Positions 26,296-34,121 of a stretch of 38,976 bases of DNA are shown piece after piece. This stretch comes from JANNHP01 sp031404455. GTDB lineage: Bacteria; Planctomycetota; JAJSAM01; JAJVHW01. The translations under genes and the position numbers were made by a program. How positions within the stretch are numbered: position 1 is the first letter of the stretch; each line of letters opens with the position of its first letter. Under the pieces are notes generated by a model, which did no database searches, was not told where the DNA came from, and worked only from the letters and a program-made list of their open reading frames with translations. The stretch covers positions 1-38,976 of the forward strand of contig JANNHP010000218.1 in NCBI GenBank assembly GCA_031404455.1, given 5' to 3'.

Positions 26296-27213
26296 TCAGG
26301 CCTTCTGCTCCATGGCCCGGATGAAGGCGCCCTCGAGCGACTGCTCGAACGACGAGAGCTCGCGCACGACGCTCGACGACGCCGTCGCCGCGCGGAAGAG
26401 GAGGCGCGCGGTCTCCGTCTCGGGGATGCCGACGACGAGCGTCTCGTCCTCCTCGGCCTTCAGAGTGGCGCCCGCCGCCGCGAGCGCCGCGAGGAACGCC
26501 GCGCGGTCGCCGTCGATGCGGACGCGATACGTCCCGGCTTCGAGACGGCGGATCTCCTTCACGTTGCCCTGCGTCGCGACCTGGCCCGCGCGCAGCACGA
26601 CGACGTGCTGGCACACGGCCTCGACGTCGGGGAGGAGGTGCGAGCAGAGCACGATGCTCTTCCCGTGCGTCCCCGCGAGGTCGGAGATGAGTTGCAGCAC
26701 CTCGTCGCGGCCCTTCGGGTCGAGTCCGTTCGTCGGCTCGTCGAGGAAGATGAGCTCGGGGTCGTGGACGAGCGCCTGCGCGAGCCTGAGGCGCTGGCGC
26801 ATGCCGGTCGAGTACTGGTCCACCTTGCGGTAGCGCGCCTCGCCGAGACCGACGTAGTAGAGGATCTCGTGCGCGCGGCGCTGCGCCTCGCGCCGCGGCA
26901 GGCCGCAGAGGACCCCGGCGAACAGCACCGACTCGGCGCCCGAGAGCCCGGGCAGGTACGCATCCACCTCGGGCATGTACCCGACGACGCGACGGACCTC
27001 GGCGGGGGACTGCGCCACGTCGATCCCGAGGACCGTGGCCGTCCCCGCGTCGGCGGGCAGGAGGCCGAGCAGGATCTTCAGCAGCGTGGACTTCCCCGCG
27101 CCGTTCGGGCCGAGGAGTCCGACGCCGCCCGCCGGGAAGTCGACGGTGAGTCCGCGGAGCGCTCGGACGTCGCCGAACGACTTCTCGATCCCCGCGACCG
27201 TCACCGTGTGCAT
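26296..27213 (-). CDS. ABC transporter ATPase, ABC-2 partner (first pair)
   Basis: From ATG 27213 the product is 305 residues; a TTG at 27255 would add 14 residues unlike the family start, and neither has a clear Shine-Dalgarno. Walker A GPNGAGKST lies at 35-43, signature YSTGMRQR at 133-140, Walker B 'LIFLDEPTNGLD' at 153-164, and the switch His in 'LCSHLLPDVE'. A C-terminal extension of about 100 residues is present. This is the first gene of the nine-gene minus-strand operon running down to 18560. All intergenic gaps are under 20 bases or are overlaps. Confidence 0.93.
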   Translation of the reverse strand: MHTVTVAGIEKSFGDVRALRGLTVDFPAGGVGLLGPNGAGKSTLLKILLGLLPADAGTATVLGIDVAQSPAEVRRVVGYMPEVDAYLPGLSGAESVLFAGVLCGLPRREAQRRAHEILYYVGLGEARYRKVDQYSTGMRQRLRLAQALVHDPELIFLDEPTNGLDPKGRDEVLQLISDLAGTHGKSIVLCSHLLPDVEAVCQHVVVLRAGQVATQGNVKEIRRLEAGTYRVRIDGDRAAFLAALAAAGATLKAEEDETLVVGIPETETARLLFRAATASSSVVRELSSFEQSLEGAFIRAMEQKA

Positions 27214-27316
27214 GGGGGAGGGAGGATAGCGGTGGGCGAGTGCGGGTTCACTCAACCGCTTGGACGCACGGGGAGCGCTGGTCGCCGCGGAGCGGGGTCG
27301 ATCGGACGGCCGTCCG

Positions 27317-28066
27317 CTACTTCAGCTTCGGGTCGTTGAGCTCGTCGAAGTTCTTCACGAAGTCGGGGATCTTCACGAGCCAGTCCTCGTTGTCCGCGAA
27401 CTTCGCCGACGTCGTGAACCGCATGAGCCAGGTGAAGGCGCCGCTCGAGCCGTTCTGCACCCAGAGGTACCAGTCGCGGCGCATGCGCTTGGCCGTGTCG
27501 GCGGCCTCGTCCTTCGAGGTGCCGGTCGCGAAGGCCCAGAACTCCGTCACGCCGAGGCTCTTCTTCGCGGACGCGCGGCACTTGTCCTTGCTGGTCTCCG
27601 TGGCGTCCTTCATCCAGTCGTCGTAGTAGCCCGCGGCCATGTCTTTGATGTCGGAGACCTTGACGCTCTTGCCGATCGACTTGAACTCATGGCTGAACAC
27701 CGACCTCATGTTCCCGCCCGTGGCCTTCGAGTGAGGCGAGCGCCAGATGTAGAGCTCGATCGAAGGCGTTGGGTCGGTCGCGTTGCCCGACGGGAACGTC
27801 GCGTGCATCATCGGCTTCGGGTCGTCCACGTCCTTCGGGTCCTCGCCGCCCTGGATCTCCCAGCGCGGGTCCTTCAGCTTCGTCGTGTCGACGAAGTACG
27901 AGAGGTCGGCGGTGGGGATCTTCTTCGCGTCCGTGAACTTCTTCCGGACGGCGTCGCGGTTGGCCTTGATCTGGGCCGGGTCGTCCTTGGCGGACGCCGT
28001 GATCGAGGGCGTGAGGATCGCCGCGGCCGCGAAGGCGGCGGCGACGGAGAAGGCGCGGGCGGACAT
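27317..28066 (-). CDS. Secreted protein of unknown function
   Basis: The product is 249 residues from ATG 28066, which has GGAGG six bases upstream. Residues 1-26 are a signal peptide (SARAFSVAAAFAAAAIL...TASA-K). The mature part is hydrophilic and rich in Lys, Asp and Trp ('WEIQGGEDPKDVDDPKP', 'RRDWYLWVQNGSSGAFTWL', 'DEAADTAKRMRRD'). I recognise no family and see no metal-binding or catalytic motif. It is a monocistronic-looking gene between the ABC operon and the DUF3179 gene. Confidence 0.8.
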   Translation of the reverse strand: MSARAFSVAAAFAAAAILTPSITASAKDDPAQIKANRDAVRKKFTDAKKIPTADLSYFVDTTKLKDPRWEIQGGEDPKDVDDPKPMMHATFPSGNATDPTPSIELYIWRSPHSKATGGNMRSVFSHEFKSIGKSVKVSDIKDMAAGYYDDWMKDATETSKDKCRASAKKSLGVTEFWAFATGTSKDEAADTAKRMRRDWYLWVQNGSSGAFTWLMRFTTSAKFADNEDWLVKIPDFVKNFDELNDPKLK

Positions 28067-28164
28067 CGGGAACCTCCGTATCTTTCGACGCTGCAACGAT
28101 ACCGCCGTGTGGACGGCCGGGGAAGCCTTTGGGTTCCGCCCCGAGTTCCGCAAAGCGCGAGCCG

Positions 28165-29184
28165 TCACGGCCGGCGCCACGTCGAGCCCGCCGGGTGCTG
28201 CGCCTCCCACGCGTTGCGTTCGAAGTGTGTAGCCGGGAAGGGACGCAGCGGTGCCTCGGCCCCGGAGCCGGCCACGGGGGCGCCGCTGCGCAGGAACCAG
28301 GCTCGCGTGCCGCCCTTCTCCCGCAACTGCGGTCGCGGTCCGGGGACGACCTCGAACGAGACCGTCGCGCCGCCGACCCTGCGGTCGTAGGCGCTCGCGA
28401 GCGAGGCGCCGGCGTCGCGAACGACGACCACCGGCGTCCCGGCGGCGTCGTCCTCCACCGCGTCGATCTCCCGGAGTGCCGAGAACGGATAGAACCGCGG
28501 CGCGCCCGGGACCTCGAGCGAGAGACCCCACGCGGCGTGCGAGTTGCGCAGGGCGTACGGATCGGTCTCGACGGGCGCCTCGGGGGCGAGGGGCTTCGCG
28601 AGGACGAGCGTCGCCGGGTGCTCCTGCCTCCACGCGGCGAACGTCATCACCGACGTGGCGGGGAAGCGCGCCATCCGGTTGCCACGCAGCGGGCCCGTCA
28701 TCGCCGTCCCCGTGGCGTGGTGCCAGAGGCTGTCGGTCTCGCGGTCGTAGAGCAGGAACGAGTTGCGCCAGAGCCACCCGGAATGGCCGAACGTGAGCGG
28801 GCGGCCGTCCGCGCGCCGCTCGTGGACGACGCCGGTTCCGCAGAGCGGACACCAGCAGACGAGGAGGTCGTGACCCGCGGCCGTGTGCTCCACGATCTCC
28901 ACCTGGTTGAGGTAGAGGATCGGGTACGCGATCGTGACGCCGCCGAGGTCGACGCCGAGGACGCGTTCGTCGTCGCGCATCCGGGGCGCCTCCGCGGCGG
29001 GGACGAACCGTCCGTCGCGCACGACGGTGAAGCAGTCGCGCGTGCCCATCGTCCTGTCGATCTCGGAGAGGAACTGCTTCTCGGACGAGAGCGTCGCCGG
29101 ATCGACCGGGGTGGCGACGGGACCGGTGTCCGGCACGCGTCCGCAGGCGGCGAGGAGGACGACGAGGGCGATCGCGGGGCGCAT
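28165..29184 (-). CDS. DUF3179-family lipoprotein
   Basis: The product is 339 residues. MRPAIALVVLLAAC is a lipoprotein signal with Cys14 as the lipidated residue. The rest matches the DUF3179 pattern: 'GVDLGGVTIAYPILYLNQVEIV', the hallmark 'LVCWCPLCGTGVV' with a Cys-x-x-Cys pair, then 'GHSGWLWRNSFLLYDRETDSLW', 'GPLRGNRMARFP' and 'TFAAWRQEHPATLVL'. Members are found in many environmental bacteria and archaea; their biochemical role is not established. The CxxC pair could bind metal or act in redox, which is inference. No Shine-Dalgarno is evident. A short ORF and strong hairpin lie just upstream and could control it. Confidence 0.9.
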   Translation of the reverse strand: MRPAIALVVLLAACGRVPDTGPVATPVDPATLSSEKQFLSEIDRTMGTRDCFTVVRDGRFVPAAEAPRMRDDERVLGVDLGGVTIAYPILYLNQVEIVEHTAAGHDLLVCWCPLCGTGVVHERRADGRPLTFGHSGWLWRNSFLLYDRETDSLWHHATGTAMTGPLRGNRMARFPATSVMTFAAWRQEHPATLVLAKPLAPEAPVETDPYALRNSHAAWGLSLEVPGAPRFYPFSALREIDAVEDDAAGTPVVVVRDAGASLASAYDRRVGGATVSFEVVPGPRPQLREKGGTRAWFLRSGAPVAGSGAEAPLRPFPATHFERNAWEAQHPAGSTWRRP

Positions 29185-29234
29185 CGGGCGAGCACGCTAC
29201 CACCCGGGCGGGGCCGTCGCAGGCGGGGACGTCG

Positions 29235-29254
29235 CGCCCGGCGCGCGCCGGGCG
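29235..29254. other. 20-bp perfect palindrome
   Basis: The sequence from 29235 to 29254 (CGCCCGGCGC and its exact complement) is self-complementary over all 20 bases. It lies eight bases from the hairpin at 29263-29290, separated by a run of four A on the plus strand (four T on the minus strand). It may be the second part of a tandem terminator. Confidence 0.6.
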
Positions 29255-29262
29255 AAAACGCA

Positions 29263-29290
29263 GGAGGCGGTCTCTCGCGAGACCGCCTCC
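29263..29290 (-). terminator. Strong hairpin, probable terminator or attenuator
   Basis: A perfect 12-bp stem (GGAGGCGGTCTC at 29263-29274 with its complement at 29279-29290) closes a four-base loop. On the minus strand it is followed by TGCGTTTT and then a second palindrome. It lies 47 bases after the stop of the ten-codon ORF and about 78 bases before the DUF3179 start. It could end a short transcript or act as an attenuator for the DUF3179 gene. Confidence 0.7.
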
Positions 29291-29337
29291 CGAATTCCTG
29301 GCCGCCCCCGAAGGGAACGAGCCCGTCGGCTCTGCCC

Positions 29338-29370
29338 TTAGGCGGCCGTCCTGTTACTTCCACCGATCAT
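29338..29370 (-). CDS. Ten-codon ORF with maximal Shine-Dalgarno
   Basis: The frame ATG to TAA encodes MIGGSNRTAA. AGGAGG stands five bases before the ATG and is part of an 11-base match that extends to the start codon. Between the stop and the terminator-like hairpin at 29263-29290 there is another possible small hairpin (GAGCC/GGCTC) and a CCC-TTCG-GGG tetraloop stem, so the transcript looks compact and structured. Such an arrangement fits a leader peptide with attenuator, a very small protein gene, or an RNA that binds ribosomes. The peptide has no repeated regulatory codon. The 365-base stretch from 29185 to 29549 holds no other gene that I can see. Confidence 0.45.
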   Translation of the reverse strand: MIGGSNRTAA

Positions 29371-29381
29371 GATCACCTCCT
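29371..29381 (-). promoter_or_regulatory. Extended Shine-Dalgarno of the ten-codon ORF
   Basis: On the minus strand the bases read AGGAGGTGATC directly before the ATG at 29370. The first ten are complementary to the usual 3' end of bacterial 16S rRNA (ATCACCTCCT). No other gene in the window has a ribosome binding site this complete. Confidence 0.7.
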
Positions 29382-29549
29382 GTCGAGGGGCCTCCCGCGC
29401 GGGCCACGTTGCCGCCGCCCGCTGACGTTCGGCCCGGCCTCCCCCTCTCGCCGTCCAGTGGAGAACGGCGTCGGGGCTTGGTCCGGTCACGCACGTCTGC
29501 GCGACACCGCGGCGGAAGATACCGTCCGCTCCCCGGCCGGGGAAGGGGG

Positions 29550-30710
29550 TCAGCGAGATTTTCCCGCGGGGTCGGCGGACCCACCCTCGACGACGTCCGC
29601 GAGGGCGTCCGCGAGCTTCGCGAGGACGCTCTCCTGCGCCGTGCCCAGCGCTCTCGCGACGACGTTCCCGCGGCGCGCGGTCGGGCACTCCGCGCGGGAG
29701 ACGGCCTCGAACCGCTTCGCGGCTTCCTCGCCGGCGAACGCGAGCACCGCGGCGTTCGTGCCTTCGACGAGCGCCTGGGCGCCGCCGACGTGTTCCTCGA
29801 AGAGCTTCTCGGCCGCGTCGAGCCCGCGCATCGACGCGTAGCGCTCGAGCAGTTGGAGTTCCGACAGCGGCTTCGCCGCGTCGCCGAAGCCGATCGCCGC
29901 GAGGACGCGCGCGCCGCGCTCGTCGCGCACTCCGCCGGGCCAGCGCGACGGCACCGAGATCGACCACGTGGACGCCGGCGGCGACGCGATCGCCCGGTCG
30001 GCGAGCTCCACGCCCTCGCGTTCGACGAGCGCGCCGACGAACCGCGCGCCGAGCCGGTACGTGAGGTTCACGTGCCACTCGCGCTCGGTCTTCGGCGACT
30101 CGCCGCCGGGCAGGATCTCGACGAGGTCCGCGGGCGCCCCCGCGGCGGTCGCGGCGATCCGGCCGAAGTGGACCGCGCGGCCCTCGGCGACCATCGCGAC
30201 GGCGCGCAGCGCCTCGTCGTCGGCGGCGCCGCGGTAGAGCTTCGCGAGATCGAAGCGCGCGTCGTCGAGGGCGTGGACGCACTCGTGCGCGAGCGACACG
30301 CGCAGGAGGTGCGTCGCGCGCTCGCCCTCCACCTTCAACGCAGCGCACTGCGTGTCGAATCCCTCGCGGACGACGATCACGTTGTGGGTGCCGAAGCTGT
30401 ACCGCGCGAGGCACGAGCGTACCGACGTCTGCGCCGCGAGCTTGAGGAGTCCCTCGCGCTGGGACTTCGGAAGCGACGCGTACCGCCGCTCGAACTCGGG
30501 CCGCATGTCCTCCGCGAACACGGCCTGCGCGGACATCTCCGAGAGCGCCACGACCCGCGGCGGCGCGGGGAACGTGGCGCCGCACGCCTTCTCGACCAGC
30601 GGCGCGACGTCGGCGAGCAGTTCCTGCGCGCGCCCGAGCGGATGCTCGTCCCCGGCCCGCGCGTCACCGCACGCCAGCGCGGCCGCGATCAGCACTCCTG
30701 CAAGTCTCAT
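29550..30710 (-). CDS. Secreted probable gluzincin-type metallopeptidase
   Basis: The product is 386 residues with a signal peptide at 1-19 (cleavage near ARA-GD). The zinc motif is His142-Glu-Cys-Val-His146 in 'SLAHECVHALDD', and a likely third ligand is Glu176 in 'VAMVAEGRAVHFG', a gluzincin arrangement with about 30 residues between. Cys14, 43, 100 and 122 could form disulfides. Substrate is unknown. By contrast, the secreted protein at 2901-4307 has lost the catalytic Glu of a similar motif. The gene lies 59 bases downstream of ftcD and may be read from the same transcript. Confidence 0.8.
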   Translation of the reverse strand: MRLAGVLIAAALACGDARAGDEHPLGRAQELLADVAPLVEKACGATFPAPPRVVALSEMSAQAVFAEDMRPEFERRYASLPKSQREGLLKLAAQTSVRSCLARYSFGTHNVIVVREGFDTQCAALKVEGERATHLLRVSLAHECVHALDDARFDLAKLYRGAADDEALRAVAMVAEGRAVHFGRIAATAAGAPADLVEILPGGESPKTEREWHVNLTYRLGARFVGALVEREGVELADRAIASPPASTWSISVPSRWPGGVRDERGARVLAAIGFGDAAKPLSELQLLERYASMRGLDAAEKLFEEHVGGAQALVEGTNAAVLAFAGEEAAKRFEAVSRAECPTARRGNVVARALGTAQESVLAKLADALADVVEGGSADPAGKSR

Positions 30711-30769
30711 CCCATCCAGCCTCGGCCGTCTTCGTCACGGCTGCGTCGCGGAACGGCGAAAGCCGTTCG

Positions 30770-32284
30770 TCAGACGAGCCCCGTCGCCGCGATGGCCGAG
30801 CGTTCGATCGACTCGGTCTCGCGCGAGATCGTCTCGGCCTCGGCGAGCATCTTCGCGCGGAGCGCCTCGTCCTCTACCGACGGCAGGTTGATGCGCACGT
30901 TCATGTCCGCGCCGCGGAGCGCGGCGCGGGCGAGGAGTGCGGCGACGGCGCCGTCGCTCGCGGCGTTCGGGTTGCCCTTCTTCGCGACGACCGCGGCGAG
31001 CTTCATCACCGCGAGCGCCGCGCGCATCGTCTCGAGGGGGACCTCCGCCGCGCGGATCGCGGCTTCGCCCATCGCCTTCTTCCGCGCGGCTTTCTCGGCG
31101 TCGTTCGACTTCGGCAGCTTCATCGCCTCGACGAAGCCCTCGTACGCCCTGGCGTCACGGCGCACGAGCGACGACATCTCCGTCTGGAGGACCGCCGCCT
31201 CGGCGCGGACGCCGCGGAGTTCCGCGTCGACCTCCTTGAACTTCTCGCGGCCGACCGTGACGTTGCAGACCATCACGACGAGCGAGGCGCCCATCGCGCC
31301 GGCGAGCGCCGCGGCCGATCCGCCGCCCGGGGCCGGCGATTCGCTCGCGAGCGCCGCGAGGAAGGGCGCCGCGGATTCGAGCGGGTCCGGCGCCGCGAGA
31401 CGGTTCTCGAGGATCTGCTCGTCGGACCAGTCGCGCGGATTCGTCAGATCGACGAACGCCTTCGTGATCGCCGCCTGCGGAACGAGTCCGACGACCTCGC
31501 TCTCCAGCACTTTCACACCCGCGATCTCGGCGCGGCGGCGGATCTCCTCGTACGCGACGCCGGGCGAGGTCTTCCTGTAGTCAACGAGGTTCATCGACAC
31601 CTGCGCCACGTCGCGGTCGGCGAGGTGGAACCCGAGCGCCTTGACGCCTGGGAGCCCACCGTCCTTCTCGCGGATCTCCTTCGCGATCCGCTTCGCGAGC
31701 GCGACGTCGTTCGTGGCGAGGTTGACGTTGTAGGCGACGAGGAAGAACCGCGCGCCGATGGCCGTGCAGCCCGCGGACTCGTGGATCTTGCGCGGGCCGA
31801 AGTCGGGATCGCGCGCGGGGTCCGTGCCGATCGCGTCGCGCAGGCCCTCGAACTGCCCCGAACGCACGGCGGCGAGGTCGCGCCGCTCCGGGCGCGCCGC
31901 CGCGTCGGCGTAGAGGAAGACGGGGATGCCGAGTTCGCGGCCGGCGCGCTCGCCGAGCGCCTTCGCCGCGGCGACGCACTCCTCGGTCGTCGTCTCGCCG
32001 AGCGGGATGAACGGGACGACGTCCGTCGCGCCCATCCGCGGATGGGCACCCTGGTGCGTTCGCAGGTCGATGAGCGCCGCGGCTTTCTTCATCGCGCGGA
32101 ACGCGGCCTCCTGCGCGGCGTCGAGCGGTCCGACGAACGTGACGACGGAGCGATTGTGATCGGCGTCGGACTCGCGGTCGATCAGCGTCACGCCCGCGAC
32201 CGACGAGATCTCGGCGCAGATCGCGTCCACCACCTCGGGACGACGGCCTTCGCTGAAGTTGGGGACGCACAGGACGAGACGCAT
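30770..32284 (-). CDS. ftcD: Formimidoyltransferase-cyclodeaminase
   Basis: The product is 504 residues from ATG 32284 (GGAGG nine bases upstream; the earlier in-frame ATG at 32293 lies against the ribosome binding site). Residues 1-300 are the formiminotransferase: the start 'RLVLCVPNFSEGR', Asp40 in 'ESDADHNRSVVTF' and His81 in 'HQGAHPRMGATDV' match the conserved catalytic region of the mammalian enzyme. Residues about 308-504 are the cyclodeaminase, with 'SPAPGGGSAAALAGAMGASL'. The fused enzyme moves the formimino group of N-formimino-L-glutamate to tetrahydrofolate, gives glutamate, and releases ammonia to form methenyl-tetrahydrofolate. It is the last step of one route of histidine degradation, and hutI is in the same window. 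Confidence 0.95.
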   Translation of the reverse strand: MRLVLCVPNFSEGRRPEVVDAICAEISSVAGVTLIDRESDADHNRSVVTFVGPLDAAQEAAFRAMKKAAALIDLRTHQGAHPRMGATDVVPFIPLGETTTEECVAAAKALGERAGRELGIPVFLYADAAARPERRDLAAVRSGQFEGLRDAIGTDPARDPDFGPRKIHESAGCTAIGARFFLVAYNVNLATNDVALAKRIAKEIREKDGGLPGVKALGFHLADRDVAQVSMNLVDYRKTSPGVAYEEIRRRAEIAGVKVLESEVVGLVPQAAITKAFVDLTNPRDWSDEQILENRLAAPDPLESAAPFLAALASESPAPGGGSAAALAGAMGASLVVMVCNVTVGREKFKEVDAELRGVRAEAAVLQTEMSSLVRRDARAYEGFVEAMKLPKSNDAEKAARKKAMGEAAIRAAEVPLETMRAALAVMKLAAVVAKKGNPNAASDGAVAALLARAALRGADMNVRINLPSVEDEALRAKMLAEAETISRETESIERSAIAATGLV

Positions 32285-32360
32285 GGGCGGCAACCTCCGG
32301 TTCGCGCCGATGAGACTGGATGGACGCCCGAAGCGCGGCGGAGAAACGCGCCGGGCAGTT

Positions 32361-32717
32361 TCAGAGGTAGCCGAGTGCGCGGAGCCGTTCGATCAGGTCC
32401 CGGTGCGCGCCGCGAAGCTCCTCGAGCGACTTGACTCCGATCTTCCGCTCCAACTCCTCGCGCAGTCGCTGGAGGTCCGCCGGTCGTTCGCGGCCGAGGT
32501 TCTTCAGCATCCTCGGGTCCGCTGCGAGGTCGAACAGGCCCTCCATGCCGGTGGGCACGTGATACGTGAAGCGCAGGCCGCCGCTCTCGTGCTGGAGGAC
32601 AGGGGGGATTTCGGCGGGCCGTTCCTGTCCCGCGTCGCGGTGGATGCAGACGCCGAGGATCGCCGCGACGAAGAAGAGCACGAGCGCTGCGAGCGCGATC
32701 CGGGTGCGATGCGTCAT
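32361..32717 (-). CDS. Membrane-anchored small protein resembling a sulfatase tail
   Basis: The product is 118 residues. The ATG at 32717 overlaps the stop of the flavoprotein gene as ATGA. Residues 6-26 form a transmembrane helix ('RIALAALVLFFVAAILGVCI'). The segment 'LRFTYHVPTGMEGLFDLAADP' and the ending 'RERPADLQRLREELERK...ALGYL' resemble the C-terminal end of sulfatases (LYDLAADP.E..NLA and LRALGY), without any catalytic domain. It could be a derived stand-alone module or the residue of a lost sulfatase given a membrane anchor. Translational coupling to the upstream gene argues that it is expressed. Function is unknown. Confidence 0.7.
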   Translation of the reverse strand: MTHRTRIALAALVLFFVAAILGVCIHRDAGQERPAEIPPVLQHESGGLRFTYHVPTGMEGLFDLAADPRMLKNLGRERPADLQRLREELERKIGVKSLEELRGAHRDLIERLRALGYL

Positions 32718-34066
32718 CTCGGTGCCGCCTTCCTCGTCGCGATGCCCTGTCCCGCCACGAACCCGGTGGCCCAGGCCCACTGGAAGTTGAAGCCGCCGAT
32801 GCGGCCGTCCACGTCGAGGATCTCGCCGACGAGGAAGAGGCGCGGGCACTTCCGCGACTCCATCGTGCGCACGTCCACCTCGGTGAGCGGCACGCCGCCC
32901 GCGGTCACCTCGGCGGCGTTCCAGCCGCGCGTGTCCGTGACGGGCAGACGCAGGTTCGTCGCCGCGTCGAGGAGACGCCTGCGGGAGTTCTTCGAGAGCT
33001 CCGAGAGACGCGTCTCCGGCGCCACGTCCGCGAGTTCCGCGATCCGCCGGGCGAGTCGCGCGGGCAGTCCGTCGAGCAGCGAAACGACCTGCAGCGTGCC
33101 CGCGCCGCGCGCCGTATCGAGCCATGCGGCCTCGACCTCCTCCGGGCGGCGGCCCGGGAAGAAGTTCACGCGGATCTCGGGCGGGGCACTCGCCATCCGT
33201 CCGACCGCGAAATGACGCGACACGTTCATCGGCGCGGGACCCGAGAGGCCGAAGTGCGTGACGAGGACCGGCCCCGACTCGAGGGCGACGCGGCGTCCCT
33301 CGGACCAGACCGACACCTCCGCCGGGACGGCGATCCCGGCGAGGTCCGCGAACACGTGCGGCTGGAGCACGAGCGGCACGAGCGCGGGCGCCGTCGGTCC
33401 GACCGTGTGGCCGAGCGTCTCCGCGAAACCGTAGCCCGCGCCGTCGCTGCCGGACTTCGGGAGCGAGCGGCCGCCGGTCGCGAGGACGAGGGCGTCGCAC
33501 GCGATCGAGCGGTCGCCGGAGCCCACGTCGAAGCCCCGCTCCGTCCGCGAGACCGACTCGACGCGGAAGCCCGTCTCGACCGCCACGCCGAGCCGCGCGC
33601 ACTCGGCGAGGAGTGCGTCGAGCACCGTCCTCGCCGAGTCCGAGACGGGGAAGAGCTTGTCGAACTCGGGCTCGTGCTTCAGCGGGACGCCGAGACCCTC
33701 GAAGAACTCCGCGGCGTCGTTCTCGTCGAAGCGGCGAAGGATGCGCGCGACGAGACTTCGGTCACCGTGGAAGTCCGACGGGGTGACGACCCTGTTCGTC
33801 ACGTTGCAGCGACCACCTCCCGACGCCAGGATCTTGATGCCGGGCCGCGGCTGGCCCTCCAGCACGACCACGCGTAGCGACGCGTCTTCGCGCGCGGCCG
33901 TGATCGCCGTCATGAGCCCCGCGGCGCCGCCGCCCGCGACGGCGACGACGGCGCGGGGCTTCGCCCCGGGATCGTCGCGCCGCGCCGCCTCGGAGTCGTG
34001 CCGCGCCGCCTTGGAGTCGTGCTGCGCCGCCTTGGAGTCGTGCTGCGGATGTGAGTCGCCGTCCAC
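32714..34066 (-). CDS. HI0933/BaiN-type NAD(P)/FAD-dependent oxidoreductase
   Basis: The product is 450 residues from GTG 34066. The FAD-binding motif 'VAVAGGGAAGLMTAI' begins at about residue 41. Family hallmarks follow: 'ILASGGGRCNVTN', 'LVLATGGRSLPKSGSDGAGYGFAETLGH', 'LVTHFGLSGPAPMNVSR', 'AEVTAGGVPLTEVDVRTMESR' and the terminal 'GEILDVDGRIGGFNFQWAWATGFVAG'. Members are flavoproteins of the HI0933 family; some reduce bile-acid intermediates, but most have unknown substrates. Residues 9-30 are an unusual His-Asp-Ser-Lys/Glu-Ala-Ala heptad repeat from 21-bp tandem DNA copies, so the true start could lie further in, near the FAD motif. It overlaps the next small gene. Confidence 0.9.
   Translation of the reverse strand: MDGDSHPQHDSKAAQHDSKAARHDSEAARRDDPGAKPRAVVAVAGGGAAGLMTAITAAREDASLRVVVLEGQPRPGIKILASGGGRCNVTNRVVTPSDFHGDRSLVARILRRFDENDAAEFFEGLGVPLKHEPEFDKLFPVSDSARTVLDALLAECARLGVAVETGFRVESVSRTERGFDVGSGDRSIACDALVLATGGRSLPKSGSDGAGYGFAETLGHTVGPTAPALVPLVLQPHVFADLAGIAVPAEVSVWSEGRRVALESGPVLVTHFGLSGPAPMNVSRHFAVGRMASAPPEIRVNFFPGRRPEEVEAAWLDTARGAGTLQVVSLLDGLPARLARRIAELADVAPETRLSELSKNSRRRLLDAATNLRLPVTDTRGWNAAEVTAGGVPLTEVDVRTMESRKCPRLFLVGEILDVDGRIGGFNFQWAWATGFVAGQGIATRKAAPR
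33983..34045. repeat. Three 21-bp tandem repeats in flavoprotein N-terminus
   Basis: Units lie at 33983-34003, 34004-34024 and 34025-34045. The last two are identical and the first differs at two bases. They encode an in-frame heptad with His-Asp-Ser. The family has no such extension. It is either a translated slippage product or a non-coding leader before a later start. Confidence 0.8.
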
Positions 34067-34121
34067 GAGGCACTCTCTACCGCGGCGCGGGGGTTTCCGG
34101 AAGTCGTCGTCCGCGCCGTCG

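Noticed and set aside
24431..26324. Plus-strand frames opposite the ABC genes
   Set aside because: The minus strand has complete Walker and signature motifs in each gene; the plus frames are low-complexity shadows.
29371..29381. Match to the 16S rRNA 3' end on the plus strand (GATCACCTCCT)
   Set aside because: Only the last bases match and none of the preceding 16S helix is present, so it is not a ribosomal RNA fragment; on the minus strand it is a Shine-Dalgarno.
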